A model generated the notes under the pieces. It saw only the letters and a program-made list of their open reading frames with translations, was not told the DNA's origin and searched no databases. A DNA stretch of 64,000 bases from Diphasiastrum complanatum (Eukaryota; Streptophyta; Lycopodiopsida; Lycopodiales; Lycopodiaceae). Made by a program: the position numbers and the translations under genes. The stretch lies in contig CM055103.1 in the NCBI GenBank assembly GCA_029204225.1, positions 48,489,958 to 48,553,957 of the forward strand. The letters run 5' to 3'. Positions 42,060 through 55,094 of the stretch are shown here, piece after piece (position 1 is the first letter of the stretch; every line of letters begins with the position of its first letter).

Positions 42060-42470
42060 TTGATGGTGGATGATGTTTCGAAGAGGTGCCATGTCTTGAG
42101 GAGATCGTGGTTTTGAGTGTCTTAAATGCTTTGTACGACAACCTGCTTCCCTTTGTTTGCACTTGAAGCTTTGGTATCTTTGAGTGGAATTTGAAGAAAA
42201 GGTGTCCCTTTTTCCCACACTTGACTTGTTCTTTGGAAAGGCGTTGAATCTTCTCTTTTGGAGTTTGAGTGGCGGGATGTTCTTTCCTTTTGTTTATGCT
42301 TCCATTTCGATGATTATCCTGCAGTTCAGTTCTAGTAACATAATACATGTCTTGTTCCAAAGTATCAGCTTGCACTAGATCTAAGCCCGAATAGAACTTT
42401 CTTTTCTGTTCTTTCTTGGAAATGGAATGTAAATTCTGAACTTTCAAAAGCAACTCCCAAAATCTTTTTA
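42060..42470 (-). pseudogene. Gypsy copy 2: gag fragment, inverted
   Basis: The minus strand repeats the gag of copy 1: LHSISKKEQKRKFYSGLDLV, QADTLEQDMYYVTRTELQDN and a damaged knuckle KCGKKGHLFFKFHSK (first Cys pair lost by a deletion, last Cys changed). Its orientation is opposite to the protease-RT part at 42838, so the copy has been inverted or reassembled. Confidence 0.85.
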
Positions 42471-42491
42471 CATACCAGGATTTGTCATATA

Positions 42492-42737
42492 TTAACTAAG
42501 AGAGCTGAATGCAAAAGCTATATTTGGCCTAGTATTGATCATGGCGTACATAAGAAATCCTATAATAGAATGGTAAGAATACTCACGCATCTGCTGCTTC
42601 TCGTGAATTGCTTGGAGACATTGGTCCTTTGACAATTTGAGTCCTGGTTCCATTGGCGGGAGAGCTAACTTGAAATTGATCAGATTATATCTGACTAAAT
42701 TGTTGAAGATGTACCTCTGTTGTGTAATGTGGATCAA
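42492..42737 (-). pseudogene. Copia RT-end fragment
   Basis: MIHITQQRYIFNNLVRYNLI, PPMEPGLKLSKDQC, REYSYHSIIGFLMYAMINTR: the end of RT before RNase H. Close to the segments at 27.25 kb and 56.0 kb. It lies between the two oppositely oriented parts of gypsy copy 2. Confidence 0.75.
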
Positions 42738-42837
42738 CTTCTGTTTTCTATCTCTGTGGATTTGTATAGCAATCCCAGATCGGTCATGTCGAATTCGAAA
42801 GATAGCATTGTCTTAGCTTCTTTTATCGGATCAGTAC

Positions 42838-44443
42838 TACAAATCCATAACAAACTCTGTTTAATTCTCTTTGATGCATGCTCCTCTCATAATTTCATCT
42901 ATTTTAAGCTTGCACAAGAGATAGGAGTTGGTTCCTTCTCTGAATCTATGCTTAAGGCTAAAGGTGCTTGGAAAACTTAAGCTTCAAATCTCCGATTAAT
43001 ATGAACCTATAGAATTCATGGTAGGTCCTTTACAAAGAGTAGATGTAATCTTAGGCATGCCTTGGCACAAAATGCACAACCCTCTGGTGGACTATAATAA
43101 GCATTTGATTTCATGGAAGCACAAGGGTAAAGATGTTACTATGCATGCAGGACAGAGTGCGAAACAATCTCTTTGGGAAGCCATATTCAGGCATCAAAGG
43201 TACTAAAGAAAGCAGTATTTTCTTATTTGTTGTTTGTTCAAAGTATGGATGATGATGTTGATGGAAATATGTATTCTTTGGACAATAATAGAAAAGACTT
43301 TTTACTAAAGTATTCTTCTTGTTTTTCTGATGAGCTACCAAAATCCTTACCCCCTGAAAGACCTGAAGATCATACGATAGACATTATCCCTAGAAGTTCC
43401 ATACCCAATAGGCCTCCCTATAGGGTAAGCCATTCTCAACAAGAATAAATTTCTAAACAAATTAATGATTTGTTAGAGAAAGGTCTTATAAAACCCAGTA
43501 ATTCCCCCTGTTGCTCTCTTGTGCTTTTGGTACAAAAGAAAGATGGGAGTTTTAGGATGTGTGTGGACTATCGTGCTTTAAACAAGATTACAGCTAAGAA
43601 CCGTTTTCCTATTCCAAGAATAGATGACATTATGGATAGGATAAATGGATCTTGTATCTTTAGTAGAATGGATTTGACAAGTGGATACCACCAGATCAGA
43701 GTAGCACCCAAATAAGTCCATAAAACTGCTTTCAGATTTAACTCTGGCCTTTATGAACTTGTAGTGGTACCTTTTGGTCTTACTAATGCTCCCGCAACAT
43801 TCAATAGAATGATGGAACGAATCTTTCGACCTCATAAACGTTTTGTAGGAACATTCTTTGATGATATCTTAGTCTTCAGTGCAAATGAAGAAGAACATAA
43901 AAGACATCTAGATATCGTCTTTAGAACTCTACAAGAAAACTCACTTCTCATAAAAGGTAAGAAAACAAATTCTTTCTAGAAAAGATACTCTTTCTAGGAC
44001 ATATGATTTCAAAGGAAGGAATCCAAATGGACCCTTCTTAAAGCCATACAAGACTGGCCTAAACCAAGAAATATTCATGAATTTCGGTCTTTCCTAGGCT
44101 TATGTTCCTATTATAGAAAATTTATTCGCCATTTTGCTCATATAGCCTCACCACTACATGAACTCATTAAGAAGAGAGTAAATTTTTATTGGTATAAGAA
44201 AGAGCAAAATGCCTTTGATAATCCGAAGCATGCACGTACCACTGGACCTGTTCTTATCATTCCTGACCTTCGTAAAGCTTTCTTTGTGGAAGTGAATGCA
44301 AGTTTAGACTGTATTGGGACAGTCTTAAACCAAGAAGGTCATGTTGTAGCCTTTGAAAGCAGACGACTTCAAGGGGCAGAAGTACAGTATGACATTTATG
44401 AAAAAGAACTTTTGGCCATTATTCATGCCCTTAAGTTATGGAA
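42838..44443 (+). pseudogene. Gypsy copy 2: protease, reverse transcriptase, RNase H
   Basis: Protease region LILFDACSSHNFIYF (catalytic DAG changed to DAC), then GPLQRVDVILGMPWHKMHN. RT: VQKKDGSFRMCVDYRALNK, SRMDLTSGYHQIRVAPK then a stop. A second frame holds VPFGLTNAPATFNRMMERIF and FFDDILVFSANEEEH. RNase H: VEVNASLDCIGTVLNQEG (first Asp changed to Asn), YEKELLAIIHALKLW. It ends abruptly at 44443 in the RNase H codon for Trp, where unrelated sequence with CACGTG motifs begins. It preserves the 17 bases that copy 1 lost in RT. Confidence 0.9.
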
Positions 44444-44871
44444 CACTGTACATGTCATTGTACCATTCGACCACGTGTCCACACATAAAATCCCACACAT
44501 GCAGTTCCAAACGTGCAGTTTCACACGTGTAGATCCAGACGTGTAGTTTCACACGTCAGATTGGGCCACGTGTCACAAGTTTTCACACATGTGAACTTTT
44601 TACTGTTATATAAGCCCATTCCCCACCATTTTATAGGTTTTCGTTCAATTTGCTTTCTTCTTAGAATGTTCCCATAGGACTTGCTGACCCGATATCGCTA
44701 TCATGCAAGCGCCTTTCTCCCCCCACCTGACATGCTACTCTCTCGCATCATAGCAATATCAGCCTCACAGGTTCTAGTATCGCCATCACACGAGAGAATC
44801 TGTCACGCAAATGAGCCTATCATTCATCATCATAGTAACACTCTCTCGCATGGTAGAGATATCTGGCCTCA
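44444..44871 (+). promoter_or_regulatory. Promoter and hairpin leader of the second H3-like locus
   Basis: An ACGTG cluster (CCACGTGTCC, AACGTGCAG, TTTCACACGTGTAG, GACGTGTAG, CCACGTGTCACAAG at 44469-44576) precedes a TATA box (TATATAA, 44607-44613). The leader then has alternating motif copies: forward GATATCGCTATCATGCAAGC (44691), inverted CTCGCATCATAGCAATATC (44742), forward TATCGCCATCACACGAGA (44778), inverted CTCGCATGGTAGAGATATC (44845). The last ends 8 bases before the ATG at 44872. The same plan is seen upstream of 18533. Confidence 0.55.
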
Positions 44872-45164
44872 ATGGCTCGGGCGAAGCAAACCGCTAGGCG
44901 TACTAGCTTTGCTGAACCAGCCCGTCCATACACTTCTGAACCTGTACGTCCGCAAAGATGTAGAAGACCTCACCGTCCATGGTTGAGGTACATCAGGACA
45001 CTGCAAATGAGTTCTACTGGGAGATGCACACCTGTGTGCATGATAATGAATTCCTTGCATGCCACCCATTCCACTGTTAAGTCCATGTGCAAGAGGATGG
45101 TGAGTTATTGCCCAAGTCAGATGGGCTGATTGTAAATACTAACATAGAGATTGTTGACGCAAAG
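44872..45164 (+). pseudogene. Second H3-like locus: H3-tail ORF (starts MARAKQTARR)
   Basis: The ORF from 44872 begins MARAKQTARRTSFAEPARPY, matching the invariant H3 start MARTKQTARKS. It then has CRRPHRPWLRYIRTLQMSST, matching the H3 segment KKPHR...LREIRKYQKST but without PGTVA. The ORF at 18533 has the same tail length (37 against 38 residues to the Trp) and the same Trp-Leu-x-x-Ile-Arg junction. After about residue 48 the histone fold is not readable. Another frame across the same bases stays almost open to a GTAAAA donor at 45165 (NEFYWEMHTCVHDNEF, IVNTNIEIVDAK), which may be the real continuation after a deletion. Function unknown; probably a broken copy. Confidence 0.55.
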
Positions 45165-45262
45165 GTAAAAATAATCTTTTCATGTTTTTTATTTACATGA
45201 TGGCATGGAGTTTAGAATTATATTGAATTATAATTTAACAATTTTTCATTGTGATTTCTCAG

Positions 45263-45600
45263 TCTTCGAAACAAGACCATGCTTTCAGCTAAGGATGATT
45301 TTCCATCTGGAATGTTAAATCATTCTTGGATTGGTATATGGTGCAACCTCTAAATGCTAATATCCGTGAGGTATTTTTCTCTACTTCCAGTCCTGTATCA
45401 AAATATGAAATAGGCATAAGTAGAGAGGCCAGCAAAAGCATTCAAGAAATAGAACAAAATAGGATTCTTGAATTCTTGATTACTGAAAAAGGCTATGAGT
45501 ACAATGGTTTAGGGCTCAAGCATTGACCGTGTGCAAATTTCTCAAAGTAGGGCCAGATTACGTCTTGCCCAGAAGTCAGCTTCAAAGCTTATGAAACTAC
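45263..45600 (+). pseudogene. Downstream exon of the second H3-like locus, unknown domain
   Basis: Follows a TTTCTCAG acceptor. Early stops, then WYMVQPLNANIREVFFSTSS, EIGISREASKSIQEIEQNRI and LEFLITEKGYEYNGLG to a stop at 45526. Shifted frames continue with a basic, possibly coiled segment (RARLRLAQKSASKLMKLQKR). No family recognised; no clear similarity to the last exon at 19643-20081. Confidence 0.3.
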
Positions 45601-45621
45601 AAAAGAGAGAGTCCAATTCGT

Positions 45622-46120
45622 TTATGTTTTTCCTTGCTTCGTTTTTTTTGTTTGTCTTGACTTCACCACTTCGCGACGCTGCTCTTCTTGCAACATGATT
45701 CTGTGGAAGTCTTCAAAAGTAGGCAGCCTCTCCCTCGAAGCAATGCCACTCACAAGCATCTGTAGCCCTTTCGAGACACCGCTAATTGTGGTATGTACCA
45801 ATTCAATATCTCTGATTGGTTCTCCAATTGCCACAAGTTGATCTCTTAGCTCCTTTATCCTGGTGAAGAAGGATCCCACTGATTCATTTTCTTCCATCCT
45901 TATGCCTTGTGGCGCCTGAATCTATGAACCATCTGGCACCATCATCAACTTGGGATGAGAATGTCGATGAGAAAACACTTGTCTCATCATCTTCTCCATC
46001 ATCTTCGGCAATGTTTCCTTGTTGAGTCACTTTTCCCGCCTTTATGTCTGCTTTCTTCTTATAACACTCGCGTGCCCAATGGCCCGGTTTGTGGCAATAG
46101 TAACATTTTTCTTTCTTCTT
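45622..46120 (-). pseudogene. Shuffled Copia gag and protease fragment
   Basis: The minus strand first shows the end of a knuckle (GHWARECYKKKADIKAGK), then protease WFIDSGATRHK (~45920). It then passes directly into a gag segment MEENESVGSFFTRIKELRDQ and LPTFEDFHRIMLQEEQRREV. Gag should precede protease, so the order is rearranged. Flanks the H3-like locus on its right. Confidence 0.7.
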
Positions 46121-48035
<1,915 letters not shown>

Positions 48036-50180
48036 CAAAAGTTTGGTTGCACCATACAAAGTGAATTAGAAATAATCACGTGGACATTGTAAGTTGTAAA
48101 ACTGAATCCTTTGCAATTCCTTCAACTCGAACATGGTCCAATGATTTTTCTAGCTTGGCTAAACCCATACCAATAGCCTAAAAATAATAATTGCTACCAT
48201 GATATATGTATCTCTCTCTATATTCATTGTGGCCTTTCACTTGAATATGGTACCAATCCCTTTTACACTTTAGAACCAATAGATACATAAAAAGTAAGTT
48301 ACAAAGTACTCACATTGCTCACATGTACCTCGACAATAGAGAACATCAACAAAAAATCCACTAGCAGCAATCAATCCTAGAGAGTCTACTTCACTTGTGA
48401 AATCATCACATACAATGAGTTTTTCATAAACAGTTGTTGACTTTTCATAAATAGTTTTTCACCAACAGTTGCTAACTCATGGTTTATCAAGTGGACATAT
48501 TAATGAGTGTTATGCTTTGTTTCAACACATAATGTAGACTGATTTATGTGACCTACTATTTGATGCGAAGCGACTGACGAATGGATCGCGAACGATAAAC
48601 AATTCGGATGGATTTTAGATATGATTGCTGGTCATTGCCAACTGTATCATTCCTACAATCCTCCCGAATGTAGATAGACACTGTTGATCTACGTTTTAGA
48701 TTAACACAACATTCAACAAAAAATCAACCAGTGTGCCAAATTGATAAAATGAGTGAATGAGATACACAAGCGATGGCGGACAACAATTCATTCAAGATCA
48801 TACAAAGATAAGAATGATATGTGCATAATAGCTACGGTATCATCTATTGATCTTCTTGTTTTTCGTGCACTGTATGACAGACCCACACAGCGCGTTGGCA
48901 TGAGAGAAGTGACACTCTCCCACGAGTAATGTCTCGCTTACTAGCGGACTTCTTGGATCTCTATGGATCCTACTTACTAAACTTGTCTCGCTCGCAGGCA
49001 GACTTCTAGTTTGTATTCTGTCTGTATGTCTTGCTTACTAGCATTAGACTTACTATATTATGCATCAACCAGAAAGTATATAATCTACAACTAATCACGA
49101 ATTACAAGAGTGGCAGATTAGCCACGATCTAGAGTGCATCTGCTGATGTCATGATATCAGATCAGATATATGTACTTCTTGGTACTTGCATGATCTTCTT
49201 GATCTTTTTGGAGCGTGAGGGTCCCAAAAAGTGTCGCGAAGATTTTCGTGTCGCTTCGAGTCGTTTGACTTTCACGTCATCTGACTTTCTCCTGCTGTAT
49301 CACAAAAAATTCTCTTTTGTGAATTTTTTTGCGTTCGTGTCTTTTTTGTCTGGGTGTTCACGAACATTTTTGCTTCGTGTCTTTTTGTGTTTGCGAACAT
49401 TTTTGCCTCGTGTCTTTTCGTCAAAGTGAGGGCTGAAAGCTAGCAAAGCTTTGGTAATAGAAATGTTTTGTTTCTTCAACTCCCTCTCATAGCATGATAG
49501 CTTGACGACTCCAAGACTGCTCCTCTATCTCTCGAATAGACCTTTGTCTAGGGCTTTTGTAAAAATGTCATTAACCATGTCTTTCGTTCCAATGAAGGTG
49601 GTCTACAACATCTTCTTCCCAATCAGATCTCTGATCAAGTGGTACTTGATCGCGATGTGTTTCGTCCTTGAGTGAAACACAGGATCTTTCGTTAGATGTA
49701 TTGCAGGTGTATTGTCCATCTGCAAAATCAGAGGCTCACTCTTTGTTTCGCCCAATTCGTCAAGAAATTGTTTGAGCCAAATGATTTCATTAGCCATCTT
49801 TGCTGATGCAACGTACTCTGTTTCGCAAGATGACTGAGCCACAATGGTCTGCTTCTTGCTGACCTAGAGAATTGCCGCTCCTGATGCAATGGTGCATCCT
49901 CCTGAGACACTTTTACAATCATCCTTGAGGGATGCCTAGCTAACATCACTGTAGGAAAGCATCTTGAACCCTGCATCACGACAATAACACAAGCCATAAT
50001 CTTTTGTTAATTGAAGATATTGCAGAATTTATTTTGCAATCTTCCAAGTGTCGAGCCTGGATTCTGAGCCTGGATTCGTGTAGAATTGGCTCATTCTGAA
50101 CATTGTATAAGCAATGTCAGGGCATGTGTTGTCTGCAAGGTACATCAGTGAAGCTATCAGCTTTCTGTAAGGTGTGAGCT
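48036..50180. repeat. Left copy of a segmental duplication (partner 60955-64000)
   Basis: From CAAAAGTTTGGTTGCACC onward the sequence is repeated in the same order and orientation at 60955: about 0.5 kb of flank, a Copia LTR, then Copia RNase H and RT. The partner has an extra solo LTR at 61324 and continues to the window end. Confidence 0.9.
48561..49478 (-). repeat. 3' LTR of a Copia (family with TGATGCGAAG end)
   Basis: TGATGCGAAGCGACTG...TTTCTTCA, followed by ACTCCCTCTCA (polypurine tract complement). Lacks ~37 bases near 49081 present in the copies at 62344 and 58605 (inverted). Confidence 0.9.
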
Positions 50181-51195
50181 GCATTATTTCTCTCTCTTCT
50201 TCAGTTCTCGGACAATCATCGTTCGTCAGCACTGTTCCTACAAGCATTGGAGTATTCGCTCTTTTGCAATTTAGCATCCCAAAATCCTTTAGGATTTTCT
50301 GGGTGTATCTAGACTGATGAAGGTGCAACTTACCTCCCTCATAGTCCCTGTCAATCTGCAAGCCAAGATAACACATGGCTTCTCCCAGATCCACAATCTC
50401 GAAATGTTTCGAGATGTCTTCCTTCACTTCAGCAATCAGCTTCTCACTCTTGCAGAGTATCAGAGTGTCATCCACATACACATCCACAATGATTATCTTC
50501 CCATTTGTAATTCTTACATATACATTGGAATAAGCCATCAGTGGCTTGAATCCTAATGATTTCAAGGCTTGATCTTTTTTTTTGTACCATTGTCGAGCTG
50601 ACTGCTTTAGACCATAGATACTCCTATGCATTCTACATGCATAATCAGGAAGTGAATTCGAGACATAACCTGGGGATTGATCCATGTAGACCTTTCGTCT
50701 AACTCACCATGCAAGAAGGCTGTCTTCTCGTCCACAATGTGGATCTTGAGGTCATAATTAGCTGCATATGCAAATAGTAAATGTAGGGACAAATGTTTAC
50801 CACAAGAGAGAAGGTTTCAGAGTAGTCAATACCATATTTCTGAGAAAAGCCCTTCGCTATCAGTCTTGCCTTGTATTTCGAGACATTCCCATCTGAATCC
50901 ACATAACTCTTCTGAAGCAGAGCTGCCTGGCACGTATCTTGCTAGCGCTCTTCGTAGTCTTTTCGACCTTCTAGGAGATCCTCCTGATACAACAATGCCT
51001 TTGCCTTTGTCTGTTTTGCTAGGTCTGAAACCATCTTGGTTTACAATTATTGTAGCAGAAGGCTGCCTCTCGAATCTTTCATCTTCTGATTCATCACTCG
51101 AATGTGAAGTGACTCAAAAATCTTTGTTTTTGTGTTCATCTTCTGCTCCCTCTGTCACTGGTGGCAAATCATAGTACTGTCTTTCCAGAACTTCA
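49479..51195 (-). pseudogene. Copia RNase H and reverse transcriptase, truncated
   Basis: Minus strand, several frames. RT start with [20 protein letters not shown] and [47 protein letters not shown], the catalytic box as VDVYVDDTLILCKSE, then GLQIDRDYEGGKLHLHQSRY. RNase H: SSCETEYVASAKMANEIIW and LILQMDNTPAIHLTKDPVFH. The upstream linker (SDESEDERFE, ~51090) is cut at about 51195 by a gypsy LTR. Frame breaks at 50029, 50607 and 50699. Integrase and gag are absent. Confidence 0.88.
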
Positions 51196-51209
51196 TAGCT
51201 GACATGATC

Positions 51210-51731
51210 ATTAAAACGTCCCCCAAGACCTCCAATAGAGAATGAGCGTAAAGAACACAATAAAGGAGTGCAGTGGACGAAACCGTCCCAACCAATCCTA
51301 GATCGTTCGATCTAGCCCCCGAGTACTAGGGAGTATGGCAAGTCTCAATGATAGGAAGCGCTTACCAGTCCGACAGCATAACGGCCATAGACTCTCAATG
51401 AATCAAATGGACACAAGATGCGGTATATATAGAGAGAAGCCCCTCCCCTACCTGTCCATGCAATGAATCCACATGTAAGCGTGCTATCAACTCATGCCTA
51501 ACTCCCATGCATGTCCACTGCATGCAGGTACCCCTAACTCATAATAGCAAAGACCCATGCATAGACACAGTGCATGTACATCCTATCCCATACTAGGATG
51601 CAACACACATGCCTATATCGCATGCAGGCATAGCCTAAGGTCCTATTTGGCTATTACCCAAATTAGGTCTGGCCCCTACATCTAAGGTAGGCCCCTAATG
51701 GTACAAACCCCCCCATTAGGACCGTAAAATA
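51210..51731 (-). repeat. 3' LTR of gypsy copy 3
   Basis: Between TTAAAACGTCC and GGACCGTAAAATA. On the right the minus strand has AATAAGGGGGGAGG, a polypurine tract. Ends resemble the LTR at 14962-15453 (TGTAAAGACC...GGTCGTAACA) but the TG/CA termini are altered. Contains TATATATAGAG near 51424. Edges approximate. Confidence 0.6.
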
Positions 51732-51789
51732 CCTCCCCCCTTATTTTAGTTCTGTCCTCAGAATTCAAAGTCCGAGAAACTCTTCCTTA

Positions 51790-52206
51790 GATTACCTTCT
51801 AATTACCATGAATTCTCATCATCAGAATATCCTTTCCAATAAACCAGATGCTCAATAACATCCTGATTTCGCAATTGCTTGGATCTTTTATCAAGAATCT
51901 TTTCAAGTTCTAAAAAATCCTCTCAGATAAGTCTTCAAACGAATCTAGATTAGTACCAGAACCAACATGATCTCCCTCATGTAAACTCACCTTCAGACGA
52001 CTTACATGAAACACAGGATGAGCCTTGGTTCCCTCTGGTAACTCTAATCGGTAAGCTAAAGATCCAATCTTTTTCAAGATTCTAAAAGGTCCACTGTACC
52101 TAGCAGACAGTTTGTAATGCTTCCCAGTGCGCATTACCTTAGAATCTTTCGGAATTCTAAGATACACCCAATCTCCAACTTGAAACTCCCGAGGCGATCT
52201 TTTCAT
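51790..52206 (-). pseudogene. Gypsy copy 3: integrase tail and chromodomain
   Basis: KRSPREFQVGDWVYLRIPKD, LSARYSGPFRILKKIGSLAY and HPVFHVSRLK are the integrase C-terminal (GPY) part. In the next frame LEKILDKRSKQLRNQDVIEH, VYWKGYSDDENSW is a clear chromodomain, ending at a stop before the polypurine tract. Confidence 0.88.
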
Positions 52207-53100
52207 ATTAGCAAAATGTCTTACCCGATCCTGGGCACTTAGAACATTTTCACGAGCTAACTATAACATTTCTTGCATTTCACACAAAAAATCCGCTACT
52301 TTCTGAACTTTGATCGAGTCAGTTTCAACCGTTATCGGAGATCTAGGCTGAAATCCATACATAAGCATAAACGGACTATACCCAGCAGCCGAATGCTTAC
52401 TACTGTGCAAACTCAATCAATGGAAGATACTTTTCCCACTGAGATTGCCTAAGCAAAACATATGCACGAAGCATTTGTTCCATTGTCTAATTAGTCCTCT
52501 CAGTCTGACCATCAGATTTCGGATGATCAGTCAAACCCATGCTCAAAGACGTCTCAAGCTTTTCAAACACTGTTGTCCAAAATTGGCCTGTAAACTTAGG
52601 ATCCCAATAACTAAAAATGTAAGATGGCAACCCATATAGCTTGAATAAACGTTCAACAAATACTTGAGCTAAATCAGACGCTTTAATTGTAGTCTTTATC
52701 GGAATAAACATAGCCAATTTTGTTAACCGATCAACTATGACCCAAATTGCATCATTCTGTTTATTCATCCTCGGTAAACCAACTACAAATTCCATCGAAA
52801 TACTATCCCATCATTTAGAAGGAATATCCAATGGATGTAATAGTCCACTAGCCTTTAAGCATTCTGCTTTATTCCACTGGCACTGATCACAGTTCAACAC
52901 ATATGATTCTACGAAAGGTCTTAACTTTGGCCAAAAAAAATCCCTTTGTACCAAATCTAGAGTACGATGTATACCTGGATGCCCAGCACAGGTGCATCAT
53001 GACATTCAAATAAAATTTTCTTTTTTAATGAGTCCACCCCTAGTACACACACTTTTCCCCTTCAAAACAGAATCTTATTTCGAATGGAAAAATCATCCAC
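52207..53100 (-). pseudogene. Gypsy copy 3: integrase
   Basis: MEFVVGLPRMNKQNDAIWVI and VDRLTKLAMFIPI (catalytic Asp equivalent changed: usually MDF, here MEF), YIFSYWDPKFTGQFW (second Asp region; the usual DRD is YWD), HPKSDGQTERTN (Glu). Upstream, in pieces near 52900, is the zinc region (KAECLKASGLLHPL). Multiple stops. Confidence 0.82.
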
Positions 53101-53568
53101 TACCTTCTTATCTTTCATAGCCAACTGATCACCTTGCAAATCAGTTCCTGATTGAGAGCCACTCAGAACTCTTTGCCATATAGGTCCAAAATGAGAATCT
53201 TGTTCATAAAGACCTCAAAATGAAAGATAGAAATCAGTAGTGATCTCTATGAATGACAACTCATTCACCTCAACAATCCGACTTAAGGCATCCGCCACTT
53301 GATTTGATGATCCTTTAATATATCTCAAATCAAAGTCAAATTCTTGCATCAGCTCAGCCCATCGAGCCTTTCAACCTTTAAGGTCTTTCTGATTACAGAA
53401 ATACTTTAATGGTTGGTGATTTGAGCACACTATAAATTGACTACAATATAAATAGTGTCTCCACGTTTTCAATGCATGCACCACCGCAAACAGTTCTTTT
53501 TCCTAAGTCGTATATCTAGTCTGTGCATCAGACAATTTCTTACTCTCAAAAGCAACTGGCCTCTCCTC
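53101..53568 (-). pseudogene. Gypsy copy 3: RNase H end
   Basis: Pieces ERPVAFESKKLSDAQTRYTT, EKELFAVVHALKTWRHYLYC, NHQPLKYF and [20 protein letters not shown], separated by stops. Normal order between RT and integrase. Confidence 0.8.
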
Positions 53569-54640
53569 TTATAATAGAACTACACCAACCGCATAATCAC
53601 TAGCATCCACTTTAACCAGAAAAGGTTTATCCAGATCTGCTATGATTAATACTGGTGCAAAGATAATTAGTTCTTTAAGTTTATTAAAACTTGCATCCAA
53701 TGTCTCATTCCACACGAGAGGTGGACTCGGCCTACTCTTTCGAGTAATTATCCCCTTCAACGCATTGTTGAGAGGTGCAGCAATCAACAAATAATCCAAG
53801 ATGAATCTACGGAAGAAAACTATAAACCCCAAGAAAGATTTAAGTTCTCTTACAGTTTTAGGAATTGGCCATTCTAGAACTGTTTTAATCTTTTCCCGAT
53901 CTATCATAATTCCCATCCAGGATATGACATGACCCAGATATAACAGTTCTTTCTTAAAAAATTCACACTTCAACTCTTTAGCATAAAGCTTCTCCTGTCT
54001 CAAAATCCTCAAGACAGTCCTAAGATGCTTCTTATGCTCTTTGAGTGTTTTACTATAGATGAGTATATCATCTAAAAACACTACAACAAACTTTCCTAGA
54101 TATGGACGAAACAAATCGTTCATCATTTGCTGGAAAGTGGCCGGAGCGTTTGTTAACCCAAACGGTAACACCAAAAATTCATAATGACCAAATCTAGTCC
54201 TAAAACTTGTCTTAGACACATCTTCTGGATGAATTCAAATCTGATGATAACCAGTTTGAAAGTCAATTTTAGTAAAATATCTGGCTCCACCCAAACGATC
54301 AACCAAATCGTCCATCCTAGGTAGAGGATACTTATTCTTAATGGTAACTTTATTCAACCCCTTGTAATCCACGCACACCCGGAAAGTACCGTCTTTCTTA
54401 TCCTTAAGAAGGACTGGCGCCCCCCATGGTGACTTACTAGGTCGAATGTGACCCATTCGGAGATACTCCTCAATTTGCTGAGTCACTTCCTCCTCTTCCT
54501 TCAGACTAAACCGATACGGTTGTCGGAAGATAGGTTGACTACCCGGAATTAATTCTATCTTATGATCTACTGACCTAGACGGAGGTAGACAATGTGGAAG
54601 TTCACTTGGAAAAACATCACTAAATTCTTACTTTAAATCT
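53569..54640 (-). pseudogene. Gypsy copy 3: reverse transcriptase
   Basis: Minus strand from about 54640: [67 protein letters not shown] then a stop at 54235. The frame resumes with RTRFGHYEFLVLPFGLTNAP, the catalytic VVVFLDDILIYSK, LYLGHVISWMGIMIDREKI and VRELKSFLGFIVFFRRFI. It ends in RNase H start FLVKVDASDYAVGVVLL. A chromovirus of a different family from copies 1 and 2 (FLDDILIYS against FFDDILVFS). Protease and gag are missing; cut at about 54700 by a Copia LTR. Confidence 0.9.
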
Positions 54641-54739
54641 GCTAATAACTGTTTCTCTTCATCTGGTGAATCAATTTCCTGGTGCGCCTGCTTGTATTGA
54701 TGACTCATATTGGCTTGAATGCGTTCCGTTCACGAATAT

Positions 54740-55094
<355 letters not shown>

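Noticed and set aside
42784-42840. Possible host exon upstream of gypsy copy 2 protease
   Set aside because: Short, and the downstream sequence is clearly the gypsy protease; the preceding bases match a Copia RT segment near 56280.
45000-45164. Alpha-3-like reading of NEFLACHPFHC in the second H3-like locus
   Set aside because: The resemblance to the alpha-3 region at 18.8 kb is weak, in a different frame from the tail, and includes a stop; not enough to claim a histone fold there.
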